Assembly (NCBI GenBank): GCA_016765495.1
Contig: JAESPV010000035.1
Coordinates: forward strand, 1-51,728
DNA length: 51,728 bases
Direction of reading: 5' to 3'
Source of the DNA: Desulfocapsa sp.
GTDB lineage: Bacteria; Desulfobacterota; Desulfobulbia; Desulfobulbales; Desulfocapsaceae
The notes under the pieces are model-generated. The model had not been told where the DNA came from, made no database searches, and worked only from the letters and a program-made list of their open reading frames with translations. How positions within the stretch are numbered: the stretch's first letter is position 1; every line of letters begins with the position of its first letter. Positions 1 through 10,867 of this stretch are shown here, in pieces. The position numbers and the translations under genes were made by a program.

Positions 1-684
1 CAACCTGTGTTCCGCTTATTGCCGTCTTGTCGCAGAATGGAGGCCATACCAGTTTTCAAAAAAAATGCCAAAAACCGTGTCAAGAAAATAATGTACTTTA
101 TTTCATTTTTTTCGCTGAATAGTTACATAATATCTACGATATTTTCTTGACTGTATATTTGAAGCACTGTATACTATGACCGAAAATGATAGTTGGCTCA
201 CAAATTGCTATGAGGTGCCACCTCGGTTGCTCATATTACTTATCTATCTGATTTGTCAATGGGAATAGCTTTTATCAAGTATACGCTCTTTACTCACGCA
301 CAAAGCGTATACTTAACAAATAGGCGACATAAATTTGCTTGATTCCTCCGCAATATTATAAGAAAATGGACTCATTATCGACCATATCTATCTAATACAT
401 CTCAACGCATACTTGTTATTTACTTAAATAACAAGGCGTTACGCAGATCCAGTGACCGTTTGCGGTCATGCATTCTATACTACTAAAGACGTTCCAGCAG
501 TAACTTTGAGCATTACAGAAACCGGCCTGACTCTTGAAAATACACCAAACTTAGAACTAGTTAGCCACTGAACAAGCGGAACCAGTCCTCACATCGTAGA
601 GCTTATTATGAGCCCCTGACCAGGCTCAAAGAGCATGTTTTTCTTTTACAAAATAAATAATAAATTTAGCGTAGTATTTGAGTT
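1..684. other. Non-coding leader region rich in palindromes
   Basis: No convincing gene is seen here on either strand; the region is AT-rich. It contains several inverted repeats: AAGTATACGC at 277-286 pairs with GCGTATACTT at 305-314; a perfect 11-bp arm palindrome with a 2-nt centre lies at 412-435; TGACCG/CGGTCA lies at 453-468; TGAGCC/GGCTCA lies at 609-628 with a nearby T-rich stretch. GTATAC occurs three times (169, 279, 307). These could be operators or ends of an upstream transcription unit; no regulator is encoded in view. Confidence 0.5.
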
Positions 685-701
685 GTATTCAAGGGAATAC
701 A
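684..701. promoter_or_regulatory. Palindrome just upstream of hydA
   Basis: TGTATTC (684-690) and GAATACA (695-701) form a perfect inverted repeat around AAGG, 39 bases before the hydA start codon. Its position fits an operator or leader hairpin. No function is shown by the sequence alone. Confidence 0.35.
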
Positions 702-740
702 TCAGAAGATGTCCTTAATCTAACGTGTTAGGAGGGGAAA

Positions 741-2291
741 ATGTCTGAAGATTTGCATGTCAAGGAGGAAACTCGGAGGTCTTTTTTGAAGATTATGACG
801 GGGTTGGGGGTGAGCGGTCTTGCAGGTGTTACTTTGGGTGGGCTTACTATGCCTGCTGTAGTTCATGCTCGAGAGATACGTTCCGGTGGATTTGGTGATG
901 CAGGTTATCGTCATGGCGAAGTCGTACCGATCGCCCCTGACAATCCGTCTATTGTTCATAACAATCAGTTTTGCAGACCTGGTAACTGTGACGAGTGCAT
1001 CCGTGTTTGCCGAGAGGTTCAGACGGTTTTTGATTATTGGAATCCGGCGGTGGCACAAGAAATCGTTTGTGTTAATTGCGGCCAGTGTGCCTTGGTATGT
1101 CCCGGTAGACACGGCATTCCAGCCATCCGAGAGCGGGACGAAACCACATTGGTTTTCGATGCTTTGAATAGTCCTGATTGCCATGTAGTTGTTCAGACTG
1201 CACCGGCAACACGGGTGGCTCTCGGAGAAGAGTTCGGGCTTCCCGCCGGAGCATGGATGGCTGGGCAGCAGGTGGCTGCGTTGCGCGCACTCGGATTTGA
1301 TTCCGTTCTTGACACCAACTTTACTGCTGACCTCACAATTATGGAGGAGGCTACGGAATTTCTCTATCGAGTTAATAATACTTACCCAGGTAAGTATCCG
1401 TTACCGATGTTCACTTCCTGTTGTCCTGGTTGGGTCAGTTTTGTAGAGCATTTTTATCCGGAGCTCATTCCAAATCTTTCAAGTTGCATGTCGCCGCAAC
1501 AAATGTTCGGATCTTTGTCCAAAACTTACTACGCCGAGCAGCGAGGTTTGGATCCCAAAAATATTATTTCGGTATCCATCATGCCTTGTACGGCTAAGAA
1601 ATACGAAGCTCAACGGCCTGAAATGGATGCTGCCAGTCAATATTGGGACGATCAGGATGTAAGCCGTGATGTTGATGTGGTTCTGACCACGCGTGAGTTG
1701 GCACGCATGATCAAAGCCAAGGGCATCGATTTTGCCAATTTACCAGCCGAAAACTATGATTCGTTGATGGGCGAAGCTACTGGTGCGGGAATTATCTTTG
1801 GTGCTACCGGCGGTGTAATGGAAGCAGCACTTAGAACCGCGTATTTTACACTTACCGGGGATCAGCCTACAGGTGCCTTGTTAAACTACACTCCAGTTCG
1901 CGGTTTGGATGGAGTTAAACAAGCCTCTGTGACGGTTACCGGCGTAGATATTAACATGGTTGTCGTCCACGAGCTTAAGAATGCTCGTGCCGTTTGCGAC
2001 AGGATTATGGCAGGCAATCCAGACAATTGGCATTTTATCGAATTTATGGCTTGTTCCGGCGGCTGTGTCAGTGGTGGCGGTCAGCCTAGAACAGCCGTTC
2101 CACCGACCGATGCTATTCGCCAAGCACGGACTGATACTCTCTATGCTCAAGACGCAGACGCACCTTTGCGTTCATCACATGAGAATCCAGAGATCCTGGC
2201 GATCTACGAAAGTTTTTTGGAGAAACCGTGCGGCGATCTTTCACATAGACTGCTTCATACCGATTATACGAATCGTGGGCCAGTGTTTTAG
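741..2291 (+). CDS. hydA: Periplasmic [FeFe] hydrogenase, fused large and small subunits
   Basis: Catalyses reversible proton reduction/H2 oxidation, predicted in the periplasm. An N-terminal Tat signal has RRSFLK at residues 12-17 followed by a hydrophobic stretch. A two-cluster ferredoxin domain has Cys 78/83/86/90 and 110/113/116/120. The H-cluster domain has L1 TSCCPGW (225-231), L2 MPCTAKKYE (281-289) and L3 FMACSGGCVSGGGQP (435-449). The last ~40 residues (NPEILAIYESFLEKP...SHRLLHT) match the Desulfovibrio HydB small subunit, so both subunits are in one 516-residue chain. L3 has Ser where MACPGGC is usual. An RBS, GGAGGGG, lies at 731-737. HydG is encoded downstream, but HydE and HydF are not in the window. 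Confidence 0.95.
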   Translation: MSEDLHVKEETRRSFLKIMTGLGVSGLAGVTLGGLTMPAVVHAREIRSGGFGDAGYRHGEVVPIAPDNPSIVHNNQFCRPGNCDECIRVCREVQTVFDYWNPAVAQEIVCVNCGQCALVCPGRHGIPAIRERDETTLVFDALNSPDCHVVVQTAPATRVALGEEFGLPAGAWMAGQQVAALRALGFDSVLDTNFTADLTIMEEATEFLYRVNNTYPGKYPLPMFTSCCPGWVSFVEHFYPELIPNLSSCMSPQQMFGSLSKTYYAEQRGLDPKNIISVSIMPCTAKKYEAQRPEMDAASQYWDDQDVSRDVDVVLTTRELARMIKAKGIDFANLPAENYDSLMGEATGAGIIFGATGGVMEAALRTAYFTLTGDQPTGALLNYTPVRGLDGVKQASVTVTGVDINMVVVHELKNARAVCDRIMAGNPDNWHFIEFMACSGGCVSGGGQPRTAVPPTDAIRQARTDTLYAQDADAPLRSSHENPEILAIYESFLEKPCGDLSHRLLHTDYTNRGPVF

Positions 2292-2765
2292 GTCTGTCTC
2301 TTAGGATGCCCGATATATCTGGGCTGTTTTATAACCCAGTCAGATCCAACAATATGTCGAGAAGTCGTTTTGGAGCACCGCAAAATCAGCAATTTCCCTT
2401 AAGAACGGGAACTAAATAAGTTGAGCATATTGCGCTGCAATTTTTTCGTCACCTGTACTTGATAACGTTTTTTCAAGTACAGGTTGTACGAAACAAAGGG
2501 CAAGTGAGATGTTCAAGTTATTTCGAGCTGTGCGGGTAGATCTTGAATACAAATAATTAAAAAAAAAACAGCATGAGAAGATACTAAACATCTGTTCGCC
2601 TCTGCGGGATATTACAGCTCCCCAACTGCAATACAAACGCAGGCCTCATAATGACAAAGTACAAGATCAAAGTTTCTGTGGGAGTTGTTCCTATGTTGCT
2701 TGCCGAAAACCGCATACCGAATACCGAATACCTTCTGCCCGCACAGCTCGCAAAAATTTAGAAAG
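2292..2765. other. hydA-hydG intergenic region with hairpins and repeat
   Basis: A GC-rich hairpin around 2308-2324 (GCCC...GGGC followed by TGTTTTAT) may terminate hydA. A perfect 12-bp inverted repeat, ACCTGTACTTGA (2451-2462) with TCAAGTACAGGT (2473-2484), follows. From about 2668 to 2745 lies a copy of the mosaic intergenic repeat described separately. No credible gene is seen on the minus strand here. Confidence 0.5.
2668..2745 (+). repeat. Mosaic intergenic repeat, copy A (modules M2-M3)
   Basis: The segment beginning CAAAGTTTCTGTGGGAGTTG (module M2) is a diverged copy of sequence at 4491-4531 and 12916-12951. It is followed by short tandem units (ACCGAAT repeated) and then CTTCTGCCCGC (module M3), which also occurs at 12978-12999 and, inverted, at 25690-25712. 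Similarity was judged by eye. Confidence 0.5.
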
Positions 2766-2906
2766 ATGTATCAAATATACCCCGGTAAAGCGGAGTTAAC
2801 AGATGGCCCGTTGGAGTCGTTAAATGAAACGATTAATTTACTCCGTGTAACTGGCTGGAACATTGCCTCGGATCGCGGGGATTCACTAAAAGAGTATTTT
2901 CAATAA
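2766..2906 (+). CDS. Possible small protein or gene remnant before hydG
   Basis: A 46-residue reading frame (starts MYQIYPGKAELTDG, ends DSLKEYFQ) has protein-like composition, with an amphipathic, charged pattern such as ESLNETINLLRVTGW. It starts right after repeat copy A and ends about 30 bases before the hydG RBS, so it could be co-transcribed with hydG. It is not recognised as any family and has only a weak RBS-like AAAG. It may equally be the 3' remnant of a longer gene cut by the repeat. Confidence 0.3.
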   Translation: MYQIYPGKAELTDGPLESLNETINLLRVTGWNIASDRGDSLKEYFQ

Positions 2907-2946
2907 ATTCATGAGCAGTAACTCTATTGAAAAGTAGGAGGTAAGT

Positions 2947-4389
2947 ATGACAATACAAGCATATTCGGAACAAGAAGAGGTAGCGGATTTTATTGATGAG
3001 GGTAAAATATATCAGGATTTAGAAAAATCACAAGCATTACCCAAAAAGCACGTTCATAATATAATCAAAAAAGCTCGCGATACCAATGGATTGACACCGT
3101 TAGAAGTGGCGGCGTTATTGCAAACAAAGGATAAAGACTTACTTGACTTAATATTTGCGGCAGCCAGTGAAATTAAAGAAAAGATTTACGGTAAGCGGCT
3201 GGTGATATTTGCTCCGCTATATGTGAGTAACTACTGTGTTAATAACTGTGTTTATTGCGGTTACCGCCAGGATAATAAAATGATCCGCCGCAAACTGACC
3301 ATGCCGGAATTGGTCGAAGAAGTAAAAGTGCTGGAGGAGTTTGGTCATAAACGGCTAGCATTAGAAGCGGGAGAACACCCGGAGAAATGTTCCTTTAAGT
3401 ATATTTTAGAATGTATTGACACTATTTATAACGTTAAATTGGATAACGGTAGTATTCGCCGGGTAAATGTCAATATTGCAGCTACTACGGTAGAAAACTA
3501 TGCTAAACTGAAAGAAATTGGTATCGGCACCTACATTCTGTTTCAAGAAACTTACCACCGAGAAACTTATCACAAGATGCACCCTAGTGGCCCTAAGGCT
3601 GACTATAACTGGCATACCACTGCTATGGATCGTGCTATGACGGCAGGTGTTGACGATGTAGGTGTGGGGGCGTTATTTGGTCTTTATGACTATAAGTTTG
3701 AAGTGATGGGTTTGATTTATCATGCCCTGCACTTAGAAGAACAGTTTGGCGTGGGGCCCCACACCGTTTCGGTACCTAGGATGTGCCCAGCATGGGGTGT
3801 AGATATTGATAAATTTCCGTATTTAGTAAATGATGAAGATTTTTCTAAAATCATTGCTATATTGAGGCTGGCAGTACCTTACGCCGGTATCATACTGTCT
3901 ACCCGTGAAAACTCAAAACTCAGAGATGAATTAATTAAATATGGCGTTTCACAAGTCAGTGCCGGTTCCTGTACTGGGGTGGGCAGTTACCAAAAGAAAG
4001 CTGAAAAAAAACGACGTGCTTGTGCTGGGGACCAAGAAGAAAAGCCCCAGTTTGAAGTTGAAGATCATCGCAGCCCGGATGAGATATTGCGCAGTATATG
4101 CCAGTCGGGATATTTGCCTAGCTACTGTACTGCTTGTTACCGCCAAGGGCGCACCGGTGACAGATTTATGTCTTTGGCTAAAACCGGTGAAATTCAAAAT
4201 GTTTGTCAACCCAATGCTTTGTTAACTTTTAAAGAATACTTGATGGATTACGCTTCGCCGGAAACCAAGGCGGTGGGTGAAGAAACGATAAGACAACATT
4301 TAGCAGAAATCCCCAAAGCTGGTATGCGCAAAGCAACTCAGGAGAAATTAAGGCTAATAGAACAAGGGCAACGGGATTTATATTTTTAA
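2947..4389 (+). CDS. hydG: [FeFe] hydrogenase maturase HydG, radical SAM tyrosine lyase
   Basis: Cleaves tyrosine to p-cresol and dehydroglycine, from which CO and cyanide are made for the hydrogenase H-cluster. The radical-SAM cluster motif CX3CX2C is at Cys97/Cys101/Cys104, and the C-terminal auxiliary-cluster motif CX2CX22C is at Cys394/Cys397/Cys420. At 480 residues it has normal family length; the stretch around residues 348-366 is a lysine/glutamate-rich insertion. The start is supported by a strong RBS AGGAGG at 2937-2942. It follows hydA but as a separate unit; partner maturases HydE and HydF must lie elsewhere. The protein resembles Firmicutes-type HydG by eye, which would fit transfer, but this is not tested. 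Confidence 0.95.
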   Translation: MTIQAYSEQEEVADFIDEGKIYQDLEKSQALPKKHVHNIIKKARDTNGLTPLEVAALLQTKDKDLLDLIFAAASEIKEKIYGKRLVIFAPLYVSNYCVNNCVYCGYRQDNKMIRRKLTMPELVEEVKVLEEFGHKRLALEAGEHPEKCSFKYILECIDTIYNVKLDNGSIRRVNVNIAATTVENYAKLKEIGIGTYILFQETYHRETYHKMHPSGPKADYNWHTTAMDRAMTAGVDDVGVGALFGLYDYKFEVMGLIYHALHLEEQFGVGPHTVSVPRMCPAWGVDIDKFPYLVNDEDFSKIIAILRLAVPYAGIILSTRENSKLRDELIKYGVSQVSAGSCTGVGSYQKKAEKKRRACAGDQEEKPQFEVEDHRSPDEILRSICQSGYLPSYCTACYRQGRTGDRFMSLAKTGEIQNVCQPNALLTFKEYLMDYASPETKAVGEETIRQHLAEIPKAGMRKATQEKLRLIEQGQRDLYF

Positions 4390-4419
4390 AGGAATTGTAG
4401 TTCGTTACACCCCTCAAGG

Positions 4420-4531
4420 GGGTACTGAAAATAGTGCCGGTTTACCGTTCAACACTGGTGTTAGTTATTATATTTATGTATCGGAAAACCAAAGTTCCTG
4501 TGGGAATTATTCTTATGCCGGTTGCCGAACT
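4420..4531 (+). repeat. Mosaic intergenic repeat, copy B (modules M1-M2)
   Basis: GGTACT at 4420 is followed by CCGGTTTACCGTTCAACACT and GGTGTTAG (module M1, to 4464). This closely matches the inverted sequence at 25801-25845 and, more loosely, 12230-12270. About 27 bases on, CCAAAGTTCCTGTGGGAATT (module M2, 4490-4531) matches copy A at 2668. The copy sits between hydG and the ligA stop codon. Confidence 0.5.
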
Positions 4532-4590
4532 TCCAATTCGACGCACTAGAAAACTAAAGGCAATATCGACCTTGTCATGCTTGTAGGCCC

Positions 4591-6776
<2,186 letters not shown>

Positions 6777-6822
6777 ATGTTCCCCCTTTGTTGAAAACTA
6801 AAAATTATTTACTTTGTTTTTT

Positions 6823-7323
6823 TTATTGCAAACAAAACTGCGCTACATCGGCAGGCAACTGATCAACAGTGACTCCAAATTCTTCTGCCAGTTCAAGCAG
6901 TTCCTGATAACTGCAATTGATAAAATTCACCGGTACATCTTTTCCAGCCGCCACCACCCCCTGCTCCAGAAAAAGCAATAATGCAGGTGCCGCCGTCTTG
7001 TAAAAGTCATCGGATTGAATGGATTGCCTCTCTACGAATGCCTTATAACGATGCCAGTTATAAAGGCTTCTTCTCACACCGCGATAAATGGTTTTATGAA
7101 AATTTTCCAGACTGATATCACGAAGGATAATTTCCTGGTACCGTAAAATTGCAGCATCTTTAAGCCCGACAAGTTCATCCTCAGCAAGCACTAATCCGGG
7201 TCCGTCACCATCTTCGGTTAAAAAGTACACTGATGAATGAAAGGTAATCTCAGGAATTTCTCCCGAATGACGAACAATAAGCCATTCATCTGTAAGTAAA
7301 ATCCTTCGCTCTTCCTCTGTCAC
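6823..7323 (-). CDS. Conserved-looking hypothetical protein coupled to hemA
   Basis: 166 residues, no signal peptide or membrane segment, acidic N-terminus (MTEEERRILLTDEWLIV). It has no motif I recognise. It begins with a GTG that overlaps the hemA TGA stop (GTGA), so translation is coupled to hemA, which hints at a role near haem/siroheme synthesis; this is inference only. The C-terminal region (YQELLELAEEFGVTVDQL) looks helical. Confidence 0.75.
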   Translation of the reverse strand: MTEEERRILLTDEWLIVRHSGEIPEITFHSSVYFLTEDGDGPGLVLAEDELVGLKDAAILRYQEIILRDISLENFHKTIYRGVRRSLYNWHRYKAFVERQSIQSDDFYKTAAPALLLFLEQGVVAAGKDVPVNFINCSYQELLELAEEFGVTVDQLPADVAQFCLQ

Positions 7324-8594
7324 TGCTTCTTCTCCAGAGCAAAGACAGAACGAAGAATATCCACTTTCACCTCCGGCTTATCTTTACAGCTTTCGTTTTT
7401 AAGATAAATAACAGGATCATGAAGAAGCTTAGACACAATGGCAGAAGCCATCATTTCAACACTTTTCTGTTCTTTTGAAGTTAAATTTTTCAGCCGCGGC
7501 AGGGTTCGTTCAAGCTCTAGCTGACTGATTTGATTTCCTTTAGCACGAAGAGCTACAATGGTTGGTGTAATGGTAAGGCCTGCCAGCCAGTCCTTAAATT
7601 TCAGAGCTGCTTCATCCACAATTCTGCTGGCCTTGACTGCCTCTTTATCGCGTTCCTCCTTATTCAGCTCCACCACATTAATGAGATCATCAATATCATA
7701 GAGGTACACATTATCAAGCTCATTCAAGGCGGGATCAAGGTCCCTGGGAACTGCAATGTCTATAAAAAACAGTGGATTATTGCGTCGTTTTCGCATAAGA
7801 GGTTTCACTTCCTCTTTATGCAGGATAATCCCCGGGGCTCCTGTGGAACTTACGATAATATCGACATATTCAAGTTGCTCAACAATCTCAGTAAGCCCAA
7901 CAGCCCGGCCATCGAATCGTTTGGCAAGATCAAGTGCCTTTGCAAGAGTTCTATTAGCAACCACAACCTCTTTTGCACCATTACCCACCAGATGCTCAGC
8001 GGCAAGCTCCGCCATCTCTCCAGCCCCGATAAGCAATACCCGTTTTTTGTCAAGTGAGCCGAAGATTTTCCTGGCAAGTTCGATGGCGGCGTAACTTATG
8101 GACACAGCAGAAGAACCAATACGCGTTTCACTGCGTACCCGTTTAGCAACGGAAAAAGATTTATGCAGAAGTTTATTGAGAATTGGACCAGTACATTTTT
8201 TTTCCGAGGCCCATCGATACGCTTCTTTCAACTGCCCAAGAATCTGAGATTCGCCCACAATCATAGAATCAAGACTGGCTGCTACCATAAAAAGATGATG
8301 GACAGCTTCTTCGTTACGGTAACAATACAGATGTTTTTCGTACTGATCAGGAGTAAGAGCATCACCAAAAAGAAATTCGGCAAGATTCTTTTCCACATCT
8401 TCTCCATCATCAACCGAGACAAGAATTTCCACACGGTTACAGGTGGAGAGAAGATAATACTCCCGCAGGCCGTCAATCTTCTCAAGAGCCCGTAAAGGCT
8501 CTTCATAACCACTGCTTAGTGCCAGCTTCTCACGCACTTCAAGGGGGGTGTTTTTATGATTCACTCCAAGGAGCAGAATTGTCTCATTGGGCAT
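7320..8594 (-). CDS. hemA: Glutamyl-tRNA reductase
   Basis: Reduces glutamyl-tRNA to glutamate-1-semialdehyde, the first committed step of C5-pathway tetrapyrrole synthesis. The N-terminal catalytic domain has the STCNRVEI motif with the active-site Cys, followed by the NADPH-binding Rossmann domain (VLLIGAGEMAELAAEHL) and the C-terminal dimerisation domain. The start is the ATG at 8594 (MPNETILLLGVNHKNTP), about 10 bases after GGGGGA; an upstream in-frame TTG at 8612 is less likely. It overlaps the ccsA end by 11 bases and the next gene by 4. The substrate flow feeds haem and siroheme. Confidence 0.96.
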   Translation of the reverse strand: MPNETILLLGVNHKNTPLEVREKLALSSGYEEPLRALEKIDGLREYYLLSTCNRVEILVSVDDGEDVEKNLAEFLFGDALTPDQYEKHLYCYRNEEAVHHLFMVAASLDSMIVGESQILGQLKEAYRWASEKKCTGPILNKLLHKSFSVAKRVRSETRIGSSAVSISYAAIELARKIFGSLDKKRVLLIGAGEMAELAAEHLVGNGAKEVVVANRTLAKALDLAKRFDGRAVGLTEIVEQLEYVDIIVSSTGAPGIILHKEEVKPLMRKRRNNPLFFIDIAVPRDLDPALNELDNVYLYDIDDLINVVELNKEERDKEAVKASRIVDEAALKFKDWLAGLTITPTIVALRAKGNQISQLELERTLPRLKNLTSKEQKSVEMMASAIVSKLLHDPVIYLKNESCKDKPEVKVDILRSVFALEKKQ

Positions 8595-9414
8595 AACTAT
8601 GTTGTCCCCCAAGCAGATAACTCACACCCCACAAAGTAAAAATCACTGAACAGAATCCAACAATGGACATGACTGCGGCACGCTTCCCACGCCACCCGAG
8701 GGTAAAACGCTGATGAATCTGGGCTGCATAAAGGAACCAGGTAATAAGTGACCATGTTTCCTTTGGATCCCAATGCCAGTAGGTTCCCCAGGCCTGCCGG
8801 GCCCAGACAGATCCAGTGATAATACCAAGGGTAAGAAAAGCAAATCCTGCAGTCAAACAATGAGTGTTTAACTGATCGAGTGCACCAAGTGATGGCAATC
8901 GATTGAAAAAGAATCCAAACTTCTTGGATTTTAATTCCTGCTCCTGCAACAGATACATGACAGCACCACAGAATGCCAGGGCCAGAAAAGCATAGGCCAT
9001 CACAGCAACACCTGCATGAATGGGCAACCAAAGGGACTGCAGGGCTGGTGGAAGTGGATAAAACTCCCGAGAAACCGAGGCTGCAATGACCAACAGTATA
9101 AAAATAAGCACTGAAACAAAAGTCCCAAAATTCTTTACAGAATAACGCCAGTGAAAGGACAGATAGGCCCAGGTCACAGACCAGGCAAAAAAGACAGCAG
9201 CTTCATGTTGAGAAGTAATGGGAGTATGTCCCGCAATCAGGTAACGTGAGAGTATATAGAGACTCTGCAGCACCCCGGATCCGACCAATATCATCCTGGC
9301 AATTTTTCGAAGCTTCTCTTTTTGTCTAAAAAAGAAGATAAGATAAACAACACAAACAACAAAATTGACAAGCAGCACAGCATTAAACAATAAATAGTTG
9401 ATTTCACCCAACAT
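8584..9414 (-). CDS. ccsA: Cytochrome c assembly protein, CcsA/HemX-like
   Basis: An integral membrane protein of 276 residues with about eight hydrophobic segments and the tryptophan-rich WWD-type motif WGTYWHWDPKETWSLITW, the haem-handling signature of the CcmC/CcmF/CcsA family. In hem operons such proteins are often called HemX. It lies between met8 and hemA with a 27-base gap and an 11-base overlap. It could be the CcsA half of a system II cytochrome c synthetase (its ResB/Ccs1 partner is not in view) or a HemX-type regulator of HemA level. Confidence 0.88.
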   Translation of the reverse strand: MLGEINYLLFNAVLLVNFVVCVVYLIFFFRQKEKLRKIARMILVGSGVLQSLYILSRYLIAGHTPITSQHEAAVFFAWSVTWAYLSFHWRYSVKNFGTFVSVLIFILLVIAASVSREFYPLPPALQSLWLPIHAGVAVMAYAFLALAFCGAVMYLLQEQELKSKKFGFFFNRLPSLGALDQLNTHCLTAGFAFLTLGIITGSVWARQAWGTYWHWDPKETWSLITWFLYAAQIHQRFTLGWRGKRAAVMSIVGFCSVIFTLWGVSYLLGGQHSYAQ

Positions 9415-9441
9415 GACAAGATCTCCCGCGGAATTGGTACA

Positions 9442-10131
9442 TCAAACCATCTCTTTCTTGAAATGTTTCAGAGTCTTTTCCAGTAACCTGGCAACATCAA
9501 TCTCCTGTGGTAGCATATCCTGTAATATCTTTGATAAAGCAATCCACTGCTGCTGCCTTATACAATTCAGAATTTCACTATCAAGAAGTTTTTCAAAGAG
9601 TTGCTTGTGCTCAGTTGCATCACCAGTTACACCAACAATTTGTTTTCGTAAAGTAGCCATCAAATCCACAAGCAGCATGTACTCGGGACCATAGGATCTT
9701 TCAAGCTCTTTTCGAATACGTGCAGCAAGTGCAGGACTGCCTCCACCGGTTGCCACGGTAAGCAGGAGGTCTCCACGACGACAAGAAGCAGGAACCTGAA
9801 AGGTACAGGATTCCGGCATATCCGCCACATTAACAAGGATACCTGCAACATTTGCTTCGGTTACAATTTGTTTCTGGATAGGTCGACTATTCGTTGCTGC
9901 AAAAACAAGCTTTGCACCGAGCAAATCACCTCTGCGATACTCTCGTTGCTTTAATTCCAGCAAGCCATCCTCTGCCCGCTCTGCAATGCGTGTAACGACC
10001 AGGGGGCTGATAACACATATCTTTGCACCACAGGGTAAAAGTGATTCAATCTTCCGACTGGCCACAGTCCCGCCGCCAACAATGATACAAAGCTGGTCAC
10101 GAACATCCAGATTTACAGGATAAAGTGACAT
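9442..10131 (-). CDS. Precorrin-2 dehydrogenase/sirohydrochlorin ferrochelatase (Met8/CysG-N type)
   Basis: Oxidises precorrin-2 and inserts iron to give siroheme, the cofactor of sulfite reductases. The NAD-binding Rossmann motif is VGGGTVASRK (18-27). Asp104 in NVADMPESCTF aligns with the catalytic aspartate of CysG/Met8. The C-terminal region is the CysG dimerisation part. The 229 residues match standalone Met8-type proteins. The methyltransferase step is provided by the CobA-HemD fusion at 32791-34332, so the pathway is split between two loci. Confidence 0.92.
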   Translation of the reverse strand: MSLYPVNLDVRDQLCIIVGGGTVASRKIESLLPCGAKICVISPLVVTRIAERAEDGLLELKQREYRRGDLLGAKLVFAATNSRPIQKQIVTEANVAGILVNVADMPESCTFQVPASCRRGDLLLTVATGGGSPALAARIRKELERSYGPEYMLLVDLMATLRKQIVGVTGDATEHKQLFEKLLDSEILNCIRQQQWIALSKILQDMLPQEIDVARLLEKTLKHFKKEMV

Positions 10132-10143
10132 GACAGACTCCGC

Positions 10144-10836
10144 TTAAGATTTTGCCCGGAGACGATTGATAATGACCGTAATTTCCTGGCCATCTTTATG
10201 AATAGTCTGTTTCGTTCCTGCAATGGCATACTCTTCTTTGGCACGTTCCATAAAAAGGGGCAAACATTTTCTTCGTGCGTCATGGGCAAGATATATGGTT
10301 CCACCGGGTTTCAGATAGCGCCTGAAGACATCCAGGAGCGGATCAAAGAACTCTTCACGAAACAGAACTTCTGCTGCAGTAACTACATCAAAAGGTTCCA
10401 TATCAGGAGGGTTCAGCCAATCCAGATGAGCACAATGTACATTTGTAAGACCGGATGCCGCAACACTCACCTTTTGAAAATCCATGATAATATCTTCATA
10501 ATCGGTAAGGGTCACATCAAAGCCACAAGCTGCAGCTGTAATCCCGGGGGCACCAAGGCCGGCACCAATTTCAAGCAATTTTTGTCCCTTTGCGTCAGGC
10601 AGAGAAGCAAGAACGTAGGACAAAACCATGGCCGACTCCCAGAGTTTTACCCAGAACGGGAATTCACTCACATTGGCAAAGGGATCCTTACCGTCAAGAA
10701 ATTCCTCAATATCCGCTACTTTTAGCAAGCGGATGGCCGTCTCATTGACTTTAAACGTATCAAATGTCAATTTATATTTCGAACGAATACGATTATAAAT
10801 TTCACGTTCTTCACTCGGTAATGTTCTGATATCCAT
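10144..10836 (-). CDS. Class I SAM-dependent methyltransferase, lysine-methyltransferase-like
   Basis: A 230-residue Rossmann methyltransferase. Motif I is LLEIGAGLGAPGI; the preceding PFWVKLWESA resembles the METTL21/Methyltransf_16 family of protein lysine methyltransferases. Post-I acidic residue in LTDYED and a motif IV-like FDVVTAAEVL are visible. The substrate is unknown. It lies 12 bases before met8 and 31 bases after uppP on the same strand, so it is likely part of the same transcript. A small-molecule methyltransferase cannot be excluded. Confidence 0.82.
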   Translation of the reverse strand: MDIRTLPSEEREIYNRIRSKYKLTFDTFKVNETAIRLLKVADIEEFLDGKDPFANVSEFPFWVKLWESAMVLSYVLASLPDAKGQKLLEIGAGLGAPGITAAACGFDVTLTDYEDIIMDFQKVSVAASGLTNVHCAHLDWLNPPDMEPFDVVTAAEVLFREEFFDPLLDVFRRYLKPGGTIYLAHDARRKCLPLFMERAKEEYAIAGTKQTIHKDGQEITVIINRLRAKS

Positions 10837-10867
10837 ATTTTTTTACTTACGAAAACGAGTGCTGGGA

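Noticed and set aside
277..468. CRISPR array in the 1-740 leader
   Set aside because: Only inverted repeats are seen; there are no regularly spaced identical direct repeats and no cas genes.
2412..2636. 74-residue frame on the minus strand between hydA and hydG
   Set aside because: It covers the 12-bp inverted repeat at 2451-2484, has no RBS, and its composition (CCFFFNYLYS...) is not protein-like for this genome.
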